Part shown: one piece after another, positions 54,048-63,823 of the stretch
Position numbering within the stretch: the first letter of the stretch is position 1
Layout of the letters: each line of letters opens with the position of its first letter
Made by a program: the position numbers and the translations under genes
The notes under the pieces: generated by a model
Told to the model about the DNA's origin: nothing
Database searches by the model: none
The model's input: the letters and a program-made list of their open reading frames with translations, nothing else
Origin: Skermanella pratensis
GTDB taxonomy: Bacteria; Pseudomonadota; Alphaproteobacteria; Azospirillales; Azospirillaceae
DNA length: 64,000 nucleotides
Direction: 5' to 3'
Assembly (NCBI RefSeq): GCF_008843145.1
Contig: NZ_CP030265.1
Location: forward strand, 835,001-899,000

Positions 54048-54659
54048 TTACTCCTGCGCCTCCGGCTCCTCGCCGGCGGCTTCCGACTTCACCGCCGACG
54101 GGGCGGCGATGGTCGCGACCGTGAAGTCGCGGTCGGTGATGGTCGGCTTGACGCCGGCCGGCAGCGTGACTGCGCTGATGTGGATCGAGTCGCCCAGGTC
54201 GAAGCCGGTCAGGTCCACGGTGATGTGCTCCGGGATCTCCTCGGCGCCGCACTCGACCTCGATCGCATGGCGGACGATGTTCAGCATGCCGCCGCGCTTC
54301 AGGCCCGGCGACTTCTCCTGGTTGACGAACTCGACCGGAACTTCGACGGTGATCCTGGCTTCCCCGCTGACGCGCAGGAAGTCGACATGGATCGGCGTGT
54401 CGGTCACCGGGTCGAACTGCACGTCGCGCGGCAGCACGTGATAGGACGCGTCGCCGACCTTGACGTCGAACAGGTGCGTGAAGAAGCCCGGGGTGCGCAG
54501 GATGCGGTTGAACTTCAACCGGTCCAGCGAGATCATCACCGGTTTTTCCTTGTTGCCGTAGATCACGGCGGGGATCCGGCCTGCGCGGCGCGTCTGACGG
54601 GCAACCCCCTTGCCGGCCCGGTCGCGCGCCTCGGCGGCGAGAACTGTAGCTTCGGACAT
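54048..54659 (-). CDS. rplY: 50S ribosomal protein L25/general stress protein Ctc
   Basis: A 203-residue L25 of the long Ctc type: an N-terminal 5S rRNA-binding domain ([20 protein letters not shown]) and a C-terminal TL5-like beta domain ([39 protein letters not shown]). It ends in an acidic tail. It is separated from prs by a terminator at 54679. Confidence 0.93.
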   Translation of the reverse strand: MSEATVLAAEARDRAGKGVARQTRRAGRIPAVIYGNKEKPVMISLDRLKFNRILRTPGFFTHLFDVKVGDASYHVLPRDVQFDPVTDTPIHVDFLRVSGEARITVEVPVEFVNQEKSPGLKRGGMLNIVRHAIEVECGAEEIPEHITVDLTGFDLGDSIHISAVTLPAGVKPTITDRDFTVATIAAPSAVKSEAAGEEPEAQE

Positions 54660-54678
54660 ACTATACTACTCCATCGAC

Positions 54679-54702
54679 AAGGCGGCCGCTCGGGGCCGCC
54701 TT
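54679..54702 (-). terminator. Terminator between prs and rplY
   Basis: AAGGCGGCC (54679-54687) pairs perfectly with GGCCGCCTT (54694-54702) around a 6-base loop, about 120 bases after the prs stop in the minus direction. The T-tract is short. An AT-rich stretch (54660-54672) follows and probably belongs to the rplY promoter/leader. Confidence 0.6.
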
Positions 54703-54819
54703 TGGGTGAACGCCAGCCTCCAGGGGTGCTGGCGTACCGCGGCCGCCTTGCTCGGCGCCGACCGCAGGTCCCTGTACGGGGAGCCGTCCCCGGCTCCCGC
54801 GAATTCCTGAATGATCCGA

Positions 54820-55755
<936 letters not shown>

Positions 55756-55829
55756 ACTTCGCAGCTCTCTTCTGGAAATAGTGCCGTTGACGCCGCCCCG
55801 ACTGTCCGGAGCCGGTGCAACACGAAATC

Positions 55830-55853
55830 GGGCGGGACCATATCAGCCCGCCC
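55830..55853 (-). terminator. Stem-loop upstream of prs, likely terminator of the lgt-pgeF operon
   Basis: GGGCGGG (55830-55836) pairs with CCCGCCC (55847-55853) around a 10-base loop; on the minus strand GATTTCGTG follows. It lies after the minus-strand lgt, methyltransferase and pgeF genes. Confidence 0.5.
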
Positions 55854-55888
55854 CCGTCATGTAAATGTTCCATGACGGTCGTCGCGGC

Positions 55889-55911
55889 CCCCATGCACCC
55901 CGGACATGGGG
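55889..55911 (-). other. Hairpin in the pgeF-prs intergenic region
   Basis: CCCCATG (55889-55895) is complementary to CATGGGG (55905-55911) with a 9-base loop. With the stem at 55830 it forms a two-hairpin region between a 21-residue reading frame and prs. Confidence 0.45.
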
Positions 55912-55959
55912 TCGACGCGCCGTGTTCCTTGCCGGGTGGAAAGGAAGCGGAAAGCTGCG

Positions 55960-56025
55960 TCAGATGACGCAGCTCACCATCATTCCCAGCACGCAGAAAG
56001 CGATGAGCATGATCACGTAGGGCAT
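55960..56025 (-). CDS. Candidate 21-residue hydrophobic peptide
   Basis: The frame starts at ATG 56025, 13 bases beyond the pgeF stop, and reads MPYVIMLIAFCVLGMMVSCV plus Ile. It would be one short transmembrane helix with two Cys. GAGG of the pgeF stop region lies 10 bases upstream. It is too short for automated gene callers. Evidence is only the SD spacing, the helix-like composition and the position; conservation is untested. Confidence 0.35.
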   Translation of the reverse strand: MPYVIMLIAFCVLGMMVSCVI

Positions 56026-56037
56026 CGGCGCGGGGCC

Positions 56038-56808
56038 TCAGGACTGCCGGACGATGACCGAGATGCCGCGGCCGTAGTCCGTCTCGCCGCGCAGGGTCGC
56101 CCGGCGATAGCTGAAGAAGCGGTCCTCCTCAGCGACCGTGTCGTTCGGGCAGCGCTGGAGCATCGCGATGCCGCTGCGGCCGAGCCGGCGCCCGACATAG
56201 CCGCCGACATCGAACATGAAGTGCCCGGCCCGGCGCGACGGCGCGAAGAAGTCGGCGTTGGCCGCGTCGTCCGCGAGGAACGGGGCAGGAAACTCCGGTC
56301 CCACCTCGTAGGAGCGCTGGGCGATGCAGGGGCCGATCGCCGCCACGATGCGGTCGGGACGGGCGCCGAGCGCCGCCATGGCGCCGACCGTCGCCTCGAT
56401 CACGCCGGCCTTGGCGCCCTTCCATCCGGCATGAGCGGCCCCGATCACCCCGGCTTCGGCGTCGGCGAACAGGACCGGGACGCAGTCGGCGGTGAGGATG
56501 CCGAGAGCCACGCCCGGGGTCGCGGTGACCATGGCGTCGGCGCGGGGCGGCGTCTCGCCGGGCTGCCAGGGCCGTTCCACCGTCACCACGTCGGGGCTGT
56601 GGACCTGGTAGAGCGTGACCAGCCGGTCGGACTCCAGGTCGAAGGCCGCGGCGCAGCGCCGCCGGTTCTCCGCGACGTGGCGGGGGTCGTCGTTCGATCC
56701 GAGCCCGCAGTTCAGGGACGCGTATATGCCCGTGCTCACGCCTCCCCGCTTGGTGAAGAAGCCGTGCCGGATTGCCGGAATATCGTTCAGCGCGCCGAGT
56801 GTGATCAC
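56038..56808 (-). CDS. pgeF: Peptidoglycan editing factor PgeF (laccase domain)
   Basis: About 256 residues: HGFFTKRGGVSTGIYASLN, TADCVPVLFADAEAGVIGAA, HAGWKGAKAGVIEATV and IGPCIAQRSYEVG with the metal-site His/Cys residues. The family was long called polyphenol oxidase and is now linked to removing misincorporated residues from peptidoglycan precursors. The start is uncertain: GTG 56808 is used, because the best SD-ATG upstream (ATG 56825 after AGGA) opens a 7-codon frame whose stop overlaps this GTG. Confidence 0.88.
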   Translation of the reverse strand: MITLGALNDIPAIRHGFFTKRGGVSTGIYASLNCGLGSNDDPRHVAENRRRCAAAFDLESDRLVTLYQVHSPDVVTVERPWQPGETPPRADAMVTATPGVALGILTADCVPVLFADAEAGVIGAAHAGWKGAKAGVIEATVGAMAALGARPDRIVAAIGPCIAQRSYEVGPEFPAPFLADDAANADFFAPSRRAGHFMFDVGGYVGRRLGRSGIAMLQRCPNDTVAEEDRFFSYRRATLRGETDYGRGISVIVRQS

Positions 56809-56864
56809 GTCAGGGTCCAATGCTCCATGTCGGGTCCTTTCCGCTCCGATGGCCTCCCGGCCGG

Positions 56865-57962
56865 TCAGAGTCCCGCGGCGCCGTCCTGCCGGGGATCGGT
56901 GAGGGCCAGGACCTTGAACAGTGTGCCCATCTCGGACCCGTCGATCAAGCGATGGACGGCCGAATCGATGTCCGCAGCCTGCGCCGGCGTCGCCCGCCGG
57001 CGCAGCTGGCCGGCTCGTTCCCGGATGCCCAGGGCCGTCAGGAACGCGCCCTGCGTCGTCGGACCCCAGGCCCGGGCGCCGCCCGACCGCGCCGCGTCGA
57101 CCAGCATCCCGAAATCCACGTGGGCCGTCAGGTCGGCCGTTCCGGGTGACTCCAGCACCGGTACGAAGGCGTGGCGCCGCATCGCCTGGAGCGTCTCGCC
57201 CGCCGCGGAAACAGGATGGCCGTAATCGCAGATCAGGGCGGCTCCGCCCGATGCCGCCAGCCGGGCGCCCAGCTCGTGCGCGACGGCCATCGCAGCGGGG
57301 CACGCTTCGAACACGCTGCCCGGCGGCGCCTCCCGGACGGCGGCCGGTATCAACGCCTCGACGGGACCCGGCCGGCGGTCGAGCACGAAGCGGAAACCGC
57401 CGCCCGCGTCGTCGACGTCGACCATGCGCTCGGTCCAGCCATGCACGGTCTTGACGAACTGCCGGATCGGCAGGGCGTCGAAGAATTCGTTGGCGATCAA
57501 CAGGAGCGGGCCGTCCGGCACCCCGGCCAGCGCGTCGTGCCAGAGGGGAGGACGGTCTTCCAGGACCGGGGCCAGCAGGTCGCGCTGCCGTTCGCGCAGG
57601 ACCGGGCTGGTCTCGACCAGATGGACCCGGGCGGCGTCGCGGAACTTGGGCACCATCGCGGCGGCGCGCAGGGCGTCGCGCATCAGGGTGCCGCGCCCCG
57701 GTCCAAGCTCCACCAGGTTGACCCGGTCGGGCGCCCCCATCGCGGACCAGGTATGGGCGCACCACAGGCCGATCAGCTCCCCGAACATCTGGCTGATCTC
57801 CGGCGCCGTCACGAAGTCGCCCGCGGCGCCGAACCGGTCGGCGGTGATGTAGTAGCCGTGCTGCGGGTGCCCCAGGACGTCGCCCATGAAGGCCGCCACG
57901 GAAACCGGCCCCTCGACGGCGATGCGCCGCTTCAGGTGCCCTGTCAGGCCGCCGTCATCCAT
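56865..57962 (-). CDS. Class I SAM-dependent methyltransferase, NDUFAF7/MidA family
   Basis: About 365 residues. Family motifs: SVAAFMGDVLGHPQHGYYIT, FVTAPEISQMFGELIGLW, the SAM-binding VELGPGRGTLMRDALRA and LIANEFFDALPIRQFV. Mitochondrial NDUFAF7 methylates an Arg of complex I subunit NDUFS2; the bacterial role is inferred. ATG 57962 gives an 8-base overlap with the lgt stop; ATG 57971 is an alternative. Confidence 0.9.
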   Translation of the reverse strand: MDDGGLTGHLKRRIAVEGPVSVAAFMGDVLGHPQHGYYITADRFGAAGDFVTAPEISQMFGELIGLWCAHTWSAMGAPDRVNLVELGPGRGTLMRDALRAAAMVPKFRDAARVHLVETSPVLRERQRDLLAPVLEDRPPLWHDALAGVPDGPLLLIANEFFDALPIRQFVKTVHGWTERMVDVDDAGGGFRFVLDRRPGPVEALIPAAVREAPPGSVFEACPAAMAVAHELGARLAASGGAALICDYGHPVSAAGETLQAMRRHAFVPVLESPGTADLTAHVDFGMLVDAARSGGARAWGPTTQGAFLTALGIRERAGQLRRRATPAQAADIDSAVHRLIDGSEMGTLFKVLALTDPRQDGAAGL

Positions 57963-58803
57963 CCCGCGCATCCGCCCGGCCGGCCGTCCGTCGCCCTTCC
58001 GCCCGGACCCGGCGCCGGGCGTAAATCACCAGCGCGAGCCCGAACAGCACCATGGGAACGGACAGGATCTGGCCCATGGTTGCGTGGCCGCCCAGCAGGA
58101 AACCCAGCTGCGGGTCGGGTTCCCGGAAGTATTCGGCGAAAATCCGCGACAGGCCGTAGCCGATGAAGAAGATCCCGGCCAGCAGCCCGGGCCGCGCCCT
58201 GACCGAGGGACGCCGGGCCAGCACGGCCAGCACGGCGAACAGCACCAGCCCCTCCAGCGCTGCCTCGTAGAGCTGGCTGGGATGGCGGGGCAGGCCGCCC
58301 GCCCGTTCCCCCGGGAAGATCACCGCCCACGGCACGTCGGTCACGCGGCCCCACAGCTCGGCGTTCACGAAGTTGGCGATCCGCCCGAAGAACAGGCCGA
58401 TCGGGGCGGCGCAGGCGATCATGTCGCCGAGCGCCAGCGGCGAGAAGCCGCGCCGGCGCGAGAACAGCAGGATCGCCGCCATCACCCCCAGGAGCCCGCC
58501 GTGGAACGACATGCCGCCGTGCCAGACCGCCAGCGCCTCCAGCGGATTGCTCAGGTAATATCCGGTATTGTAGAAGAGCACGTAGCCGATCCGGCCGCCC
58601 AGGATCACGCCGATCACCGCCCAGGTCAGGAAATCGTCGAAGTCGACCGCGGTCGGCGGCCGCTCGTCCTTGCGCGCCAAGTGTATGCAGTACCGCCACC
58701 CGGCGACGAAGCCGATCAGGTAGGCCAGGGCGTACCAGCGGATCGCGAGGGGACCGATCTGGATCGCGACCGGGTCGATGGCGGGGAACAGGATGGCAAG
58801 CAT
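57955..58803 (-). CDS. lgt: Prolipoprotein diacylglyceryl transferase
   Basis: A 282-residue inner-membrane enzyme that moves diacylglyceryl to the lipobox Cys of prolipoproteins. Signature segments: GGRIGYVLFYNTGYYLSNPL, VWHGGMSFHGGLLGVMAAIL (catalytic His region), GRIANFVNAELWGR and HPSQLYEAALEGLVLF. It is the first gene of the minus operon lgt, methyltransferase, pgeF and is divergent from ubiK. Confidence 0.95.
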   Translation of the reverse strand: MLAILFPAIDPVAIQIGPLAIRWYALAYLIGFVAGWRYCIHLARKDERPPTAVDFDDFLTWAVIGVILGGRIGYVLFYNTGYYLSNPLEALAVWHGGMSFHGGLLGVMAAILLFSRRRGFSPLALGDMIACAAPIGLFFGRIANFVNAELWGRVTDVPWAVIFPGERAGGLPRHPSQLYEAALEGLVLFAVLAVLARRPSVRARPGLLAGIFFIGYGLSRIFAEYFREPDPQLGFLLGGHATMGQILSVPMVLFGLALVIYARRRVRAEGRRTAGRADARDG

Positions 58804-59024
58804 GGCGCGGTTCGACTTCGGTGTGGCGGCGGCCCCGGGAAAATACCTCCCGCGGGACTGGCCAGGGGACGGGGTAACCCGCCGGGGCTGGCGCCCTTAT
58901 AAGCTCCCTTGCCGCGCCGCCGCAAGGCACCCCTGCCGCACCGGCTGCGTCTCCCCGGCCGATGCGGCGTTGATTCGGCCCCGGCCCATCCCCATAATAT
59001 TGTCTCTTTGAAGGATACGGATCC

Positions 59025-59399
59025 ATGCAGGTCGATAACAAGCTTCTCGACGATCTGGCCCGGGTGGCGGGCGGCGCGGTCGGCGCGCTGACCGGCTTGC
59101 GCGGTGAGGTCGAGGCACAGGTGCGCCAGCAGTTCGAACGCATCCTCAGCCGGATGGACGTGGTCAGCCGGGAGGAGTTCGAGGCCGCCCGCGAAATGGC
59201 GGTGAAAGCCCGTTCCGAGCAGGAAGAGCTGTCGGACCGGGTGACCTCGCTGGAGGCGCTCGTCGCGACCCTTCTGGCCGAACGCGAGCTGGTCCACGAG
59301 ACGCCCGGCCCGAAACGCCCGGCCGGCGGCCACGCCGCCAAGCCCGCCGGGGACCAGGCGGGGGACGCCGCGTCCGGTCCCGCGTCCGGCGGCGCCTGA
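59025..59399 (+). CDS. ubiK: Ubiquinone biosynthesis accessory factor UbiK
   Basis: 124 residues with the BMFP domain: NKLLDDLARVAGGAVGALTG, RMDVVSREEFEAAREMAVKA and a C-terminal coiled coil LSDRVTSLEALVATLLAE, then a Gly/Ala/Pro-rich tail. UbiK forms a coiled-coil trimer that assists ubiquinone synthesis. AAGGA precedes the ATG. A perfect stem-loop follows at 59427. Confidence 0.88.
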   Translation: MQVDNKLLDDLARVAGGAVGALTGLRGEVEAQVRQQFERILSRMDVVSREEFEAAREMAVKARSEQEELSDRVTSLEALVATLLAERELVHETPGPKRPAGGHAAKPAGDQAGDAASGPASGGA

Positions 59400-59426
59400 C
59401 CGCCTTTGGCCCGGCTGCCGATACGT

Positions 59427-59447
59427 CCGCGATCCGCTGGATCGCGG
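59427..59447 (+). terminator. Stem-loop terminator after ubiK
   Basis: CCGCGATCC (59427-59435) pairs perfectly with GGATCGCGG (59439-59447) around GCT, 27 bases after the ubiK stop. No T-run follows. The remaining 218 bases to ybjN show no clear promoter. Confidence 0.6.
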
Positions 59448-59665
59448 GCGGCGTTCCGGGTCGTGTGCAAATTTATGGAATTCTGTTGCGGGCGCGGGGC
59501 CGTTCTGTCACGGTCCTCGGGGTAGTGGCCCCATGACCACCTTGATACGGCATCTCGGGGCATAGCACGTCAGACGGTACATGCCGGCTGGGTCCTCGGG
59601 ATTGGGCCGTTTCCGGTGGCGACCGGGGCGAACGCCGTTCACCGCGCGATTAGGGAGTCGCAGGC

Positions 59666-60172
59666 ATGTCGGCAGTTGCCGTCGAAGAAACCCCCACGTC
59701 AACGCTCAATCCCCTGGACATCGTCGAGGAGATCGTCGTGGCCAACGAGTGGCCGTTCGACCGTTCCAACGATGATGAGCTGATCGTCGAGATCGCCGCG
59801 CGCTGGTGCGATTACCGCCTCTATTTCGTCTGGCAGGGCGAGGTGAGCGCGATGCAGTTCTCCTGCCAGTTCGACATGAAGGCGCCCAAGTCCCGGCGGC
59901 AGGAGCTGAACGAGTTGCTGTCCGAGGTCAATGCCAAGATGTGGCTGGGCCATTTCGACATCTGCCCGGACGAGCACACCCCCATGTTCCGCCACACGAC
60001 GCTGCTGCGCGGAGCGCCTCGGGCGAGCATCGAGCAGATGGAGGATCTGGTCGAGATCGCTCTGATGGAGTGCGAGCGCTTCTATCCCGCCTTCCAGTTC
60101 GTCATCTCCGGCGGCAAGTCGGCGTCGGAAGCCGTGACCGCGGCCATCCTGGACACCGTGGGGGAGGCCTGA
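59666..60172 (+). CDS. YbjN domain-containing protein
   Basis: A 168-residue protein of the YbjN/TY3 fold, common before proC in alphaproteobacteria: LDIVEEIVVANEWPFDRSND, YFVWQGEVSAMQFSCQFDMK, NELLSEVNAKMWLGHFDIC and FVISGGKSASEAVTAAILDT. It may act as a chaperone-like or signalling adaptor; function unproven. GGGAG lies upstream. It is cotranscribed with proC (3-base gap). Confidence 0.88.
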   Translation: MSAVAVEETPTSTLNPLDIVEEIVVANEWPFDRSNDDELIVEIAARWCDYRLYFVWQGEVSAMQFSCQFDMKAPKSRRQELNELLSEVNAKMWLGHFDICPDEHTPMFRHTTLLRGAPRASIEQMEDLVEIALMECERFYPAFQFVISGGKSASEAVTAAILDTVGEA

Positions 60173-60175
60173 GCG

Positions 60176-60991
60176 ATGGGTTGCTCGCTGCTTCTGGTCG
60201 GATGCGGCAAGATGGGCGGCGCCATGCTCGACGGCTGGTTCGCCGCGCGGACGGTCGACGACGTGGTCGTGGTCGAGCCGCAAGGCGCCTTCGGTGCCGA
60301 TTCCGCGTTGGGCGAGCACCGGATCGTGCGCTGCGCCGGCCCGTCGCGGATCCCGCCGGGCTTCGATCCCGACGTGGTGGTCTTCGCCGTCAAGCCGCAG
60401 GTGATGGACGAGGTGGTGCCCGGTTACGCATCCTTCGCCCGTCCGGGCACGGTGTTCCTGTCGATCGCCGCGGGCAGGACCATCGGCTACTTCGCCGAGC
60501 GCCTCGGCGCGGAAGCGGCCATCGTCCGGGCCATGCCGAACACCCCGGCCGCGGTCGGCCGGGGCATGACCGTCGCCGTTCCCAATGCCATGGTCACCGA
60601 GCAGCAGCGCCGGCTGTGCGACACGCTGCTGGGGGCGGTCGGCCAGGTCGCCTGGGTCGCGGACGAGGGGATGCTGGACGCCGTCACCGCGGTATCGGGC
60701 GGCGGGCCGGCTTATGTCTTCCTGCTGATCGAGGCACTGGCCAAAGCCGGCGTGGCCGCCGGGCTTCCGGAGGATCTGGCGATGCGGATCGCCCGGGCGA
60801 CGGTCGCCGGCAGCGGCGAGCTTGCGGTGCGGTCGGCCGAGCCGGCGTCCGAGCTGCGCCGGAACGTCACCAGTCCCAACGGAACCACCCAGGCGGCGCT
60901 TGAGGTGCTGATGGCGGAGGACGGGATCCAGCCGCTGTTCGACCGCGCCATCGCCGCCGCCACCGCCCGGTCGCGCCAGCTCGCGGGCTAA
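60176..60991 (+). CDS. proC: Pyrroline-5-carboxylate reductase
   Basis: A 271-residue enzyme for the last step of proline synthesis. It has the NAD(P) motif LLLVGCGKMGGAMLDGWF, VVFAVKPQVMDEVVP, RAMPNTPAAVGRGMT and the active-site region VSGGGPAYVFLLIEALAKAG, then NVTSPNGTTQAALEVL. Convergent with the sigma-factor gene. Confidence 0.93.
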   Translation: MGCSLLLVGCGKMGGAMLDGWFAARTVDDVVVVEPQGAFGADSALGEHRIVRCAGPSRIPPGFDPDVVVFAVKPQVMDEVVPGYASFARPGTVFLSIAAGRTIGYFAERLGAEAAIVRAMPNTPAAVGRGMTVAVPNAMVTEQQRRLCDTLLGAVGQVAWVADEGMLDAVTAVSGGGPAYVFLLIEALAKAGVAAGLPEDLAMRIARATVAGSGELAVRSAEPASELRRNVTSPNGTTQAALEVLMAEDGIQPLFDRAIAAATARSRQLAG

Positions 60992-61013
60992 CTCTCCGGA
61001 TCGGGCAGGCCGG

Positions 61014-61841
61014 TCAGCCGCCCGGCATGCCGTGCACGGCGACCAGCGGCTGCAGCATCTCGCGCAGGCGGAGCAGCGCGCGTTTCTCCAGCTGCCGCAC
61101 CCGGTCCTTGGAGATCCCCAGTTCCCGCCCGATCGCCTCGAAGGTCGGCGCCGCGTCGCTCATGTGACGGTGTCGGATGATCGCCGCCTCGCGCGCCGGC
61201 AGCATGGCCAGCGCCCGGTCGATCAGGCCGCTCCAGGCCCTGCCCATGCTGCTTTGCTCGACCAGTTCCTCCGCGTTGGGCTGGTCGGCGGGCAGCCGGT
61301 CGAGCAGGGTCTCGGCCTCCTCGGCGTCGCCGGCCGGCAGGTCGAGCGACTGGTCGAGCCGCGCGATCCTGTGGGCGAGACCCGAGACTTCGGCGCGGGG
61401 CATGTCGAATCGCGTCGCCAGCACGGCCAGCGCCTCGTCGTCGAGCCCGTCGGACGAGGTCTTCCGCTCGGCGGCGACCTTCTTGAGGGCGAAGAACAGG
61501 GCCTTGTGCGCGGCGGTCTTGCCGACCCGCACCAGCGACCACGACCGGACCACGTAATCCTGGATCGAGGCCCGGATCCACCACATGGCGTAGGTGCCGA
61601 GCCGCGCCCCGCCGTCGGGGTTGAACTTGCGCACGGCCTGGATCAGGCCGAGCGTGCCCTCCTGGATCAGGTCGTTCACCGGCAGGCCGAACCGCCCGTA
61701 GCTGCGGGCGATCCGGATCACGACGCGCAGGTGGCTCGCGACCAGACGCTCGGCCGCGACCTGGTCGCCGGCCGCCGAGCGCAGAGCGAGGTCGCGCTCC
61801 TCATCCGGGGTCAGATAGGGAAGCCGGTGAGCCAGTGTCAT
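61014..61841 (-). CDS. RpoH-like RNA polymerase sigma factor
   Basis: About 275 residues with sigma70 regions 2 (VASHLRVVIRIARSYGRFGL, PVNDLIQEGTLGLIQAVRKF, GTYAMWWIRASIQDYVVRSW) and 4 (LGISKDRVRQLEKRALLRLR). The segment HKALFFALKKV matches the RpoH box, so it belongs to the heat-shock sigma group; alphaproteobacteria often carry several. The N-terminus is shorter than in standard RpoH. ATG 61841 begins the conserved part; ATG 61886 would add 15 residues, and neither has a clear SD. Confidence 0.85.
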   Translation of the reverse strand: MTLAHRLPYLTPDEERDLALRSAAGDQVAAERLVASHLRVVIRIARSYGRFGLPVNDLIQEGTLGLIQAVRKFNPDGGARLGTYAMWWIRASIQDYVVRSWSLVRVGKTAAHKALFFALKKVAAERKTSSDGLDDEALAVLATRFDMPRAEVSGLAHRIARLDQSLDLPAGDAEEAETLLDRLPADQPNAEELVEQSSMGRAWSGLIDRALAMLPAREAAIIRHRHMSDAAPTFEAIGRELGISKDRVRQLEKRALLRLREMLQPLVAVHGMPGG

Positions 61842-62107
61842 GAGGCAGCCGGAGGCCCAGCCGAACGAAGCAGTCATGGTTTTCATGCCCGAAGCAGGTT
61901 TCGCGCCCGACGGGGGAGGCGCGGCAGCATCGCATGCCCTTGCACACAGTCAACTCCTCATCGCGCCGATCGTCACCGCCGGGCGGGGCAAATCGGGATG
62001 GTCTTCCGGCATATTCGACGCGGGGCCGGCCCGGGGGCTTTGGCATCCGCGCCGGCGGCCCAATCTTAATGCCATGGCAAACGAACTGCACGGGAATCAC
62101 TGGAACC

Positions 62108-62743
62108 ATGGCCAAGAAGGCTGATCTGTCACGCCAAATCATCGATGCCGCCATGAAGCAGGCCGCGGACAAGGGATGGCGGGCCACGACCATGGCCGAC
62201 ATCGCCGCCGAAGCGAAGCTGTCGCTGGCCGACATATACCGGATCTTTCCGGGCAAACCCGACATCCTGCGCGGGTTCACCCGCCAGATCGACGAAGCCG
62301 TGCTGTCCGGGAGCGGGCAGGGGGACGACGGGGAATCCCCGCGCGACCGGCTGTTCGACGTGATGATGCGCCGCTTTGACGCACTAACCCCCTACCGGGC
62401 TGCGGTGGAGAGCATTTCCCGCGACCTGCGCTCCGATCCGATCGCCGCGGCGTGGCACGCCTGCGCCCTGCGGCGCTCGCTCGCCTGGATGCTGGAAGCC
62501 GCCGGGATCTCGGCGGACGGTCTCCCCGGCGTGCTCCGGGTCAAGGGGCTGGGGGCGATCTACCTGGCGGTCATGAGGGTTTGGCTGACCGACGACAGCG
62601 CCGACCTGTCGCGCACCATGGCGGCGCTCGACGCCAGGCTGCGCCAGGCGGAGCAGTTCTCCCGCACCCTGCGCTCCCGCGGGGGCCGCGGCGGCGCCTC
62701 CCGGCCGGACGGCTCCCCGGACCAACCCGGCGTAACGGTCTGA
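62108..62743 (+). CDS. TetR family regulator
   Basis: A 211-residue protein: IIDAAMKQAADKGWRATTMA, DIAAEAKLSLADIYRIFPGK form the HTH, and the C-terminal half (ESISRDLRSDPIAAAWHACA, LGAIYLAVMRVWLTDDS) resembles COQ9/TetR proteins of alphaproteobacteria. It sits just upstream of a phasin gene and is divergent from the sigma-factor gene; whether it regulates either is unknown. ATG 62108 is the last start before the domain. Confidence 0.82.
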   Translation: MAKKADLSRQIIDAAMKQAADKGWRATTMADIAAEAKLSLADIYRIFPGKPDILRGFTRQIDEAVLSGSGQGDDGESPRDRLFDVMMRRFDALTPYRAAVESISRDLRSDPIAAAWHACALRRSLAWMLEAAGISADGLPGVLRVKGLGAIYLAVMRVWLTDDSADLSRTMAALDARLRQAEQFSRTLRSRGGRGGASRPDGSPDQPGVTV

Positions 62744-62774
62744 GGGCCGCTGTTGTTGCGCTGCACAAAAGAAG

Positions 62775-62833
62775 TTGACGCAGAATTGCGCAATCTGCAT
62801 GATGCGGCATCAAACCTGTTGCGGCGCAGCAAC
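62775..62833 (+). promoter_or_regulatory. Phasin promoter with palindromic TGC-rich sites
   Basis: TTGACG (62775-62780), a 17-bp spacer and CATGAT (62798-62803). The spacer holds a perfect 10-bp palindrome ATTGCGCAAT (62785-62794). Downstream, GTTGC-N6-GCAAC spans 62818-62833. TGC/GCA-rich inverted sites upstream of phasin genes are typical of PhaR repressor targets in other bacteria; the link here is inference. Confidence 0.5.
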
Positions 62834-62859
62834 GATGAATGCTTTCAAGGGGATGGCAC

Positions 62860-63312
62860 ATGGCAAAGACTAACCCGTTCTTCGACGTCGACGTTTCCAA
62901 GTTCACCGACGTTTCGAAGCTGATGTCCGAATTCAAGCTTCCCGGTGTCGACGTCGAGTCCGCGCTCGCCGCGCAGCAGAAGAACATCCAGGCCCTGACC
63001 GCCGCCAACCAGCTCGCGTTCGAAGGCTTCCAGGCCGTTGCCCGCCGGCAGTCCGAGATCCTGCGCCAGACCATCGAGCAGACCACCTCCATCGTGTCCG
63101 AGCTGCTCGCCGCCGGCTCGCCGGAGGAGAAGGTCGCCAAGCAGGCCGACCTCGTGAAGGTCGCCTTCGAGAAGGCCCTGGCCAACACCCGCGAGCTGGC
63201 CGAACTGGTCACCAAGTCCAACTCCGAGGCCGCCGACGTGATCAACAAGCGCGTCAGCGAGAGCCTGGAAGAGCTGAAGTCGGCCGTCGCCAAGGCCAAG
63301 GCGGCGAAGTAA
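62860..63312 (+). CDS. phaP: Phasin family protein
   Basis: A 150-residue amphipathic helical protein of the phasin_2 type: [60 protein letters not shown] and a Lys/Ala-rich end. Phasins coat polyhydroxyalkanoate granules, so the organism probably stores PHA; no PHA synthase gene is in the window. AAGGGGATGG precedes ATG 62860. Confidence 0.9.
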   Translation: MAKTNPFFDVDVSKFTDVSKLMSEFKLPGVDVESALAAQQKNIQALTAANQLAFEGFQAVARRQSEILRQTIEQTTSIVSELLAAGSPEEKVAKQADLVKVAFEKALANTRELAELVTKSNSEAADVINKRVSESLEELKSAVAKAKAAK

Positions 63313-63457
63313 GCACGATCGAGGCAGGGTCCGGCGGTCGCCGGGCTTGGTCCGCCAGGGTGGGGCCGCAGCCGGGAAACCGGCGGCGGCCTTGTCATTT
63401 GCGCGCCCGGCCGCTAGCCTCCGCAACCTTGAAATAAAGAGGGGGGAGGGACTGCGC

Positions 63458-63823
63458 ATGACCGGCAAGGGCGGAACGACGGCCACCATGAACATCGGCT
63501 TCGAGGATTTCCTCAAGGTCGACATCCGCGTCGGGACGATCACCGCCGTGGAGCCTTATCCCGAGGCGCGCCGCCCGGCCTACAAGCTCCAGGTGGATTT
63601 CGGCCCGGAGATCGGGGTGCGTCGCACCTCCGCCCAGATCACCCGGCATTATACGCCGGAAACGCTGGTCGGCCGCCAGGTTGCCGGGGTCGTCAATTTC
63701 CCGCCGAAGCAGATCGGCAAGTTCATGTCCGAAGTCCTGGTATTGGGCTTCCCCGACGAGAACGGGGAGGTCGTGCTCGTCACGCCGGAGCGCAAGGTTC
63801 CGGACGGCGGACGGCTGTATTGA
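63458..63823 (+). CDS. csaA: tRNA-binding (CsaA-like) protein
   Basis: 121 residues with an OB-fold tRNA-binding domain: [56 protein letters not shown] and [19 protein letters not shown]. CsaA is a dimeric tRNA/export-related chaperone. GGGGGGAGGG 8 bases upstream supports ATG 63458; ATG 63488 is an internal alternative. The 177 bases to the window end hold nothing clear. Confidence 0.9.
   Translation: MTGKGGTTATMNIGFEDFLKVDIRVGTITAVEPYPEARRPAYKLQVDFGPEIGVRRTSAQITRHYTPETLVGRQVAGVVNFPPKQIGKFMSEVLVLGFPDENGEVVLVTPERKVPDGGRLY

Noticed and set aside
59400-59665. tRNA or small RNA gene between ubiK and the YbjN gene
   Set aside because: No cloverleaf or T-loop pattern (GTTCRA) could be folded; only a 9-bp stem-loop was found.
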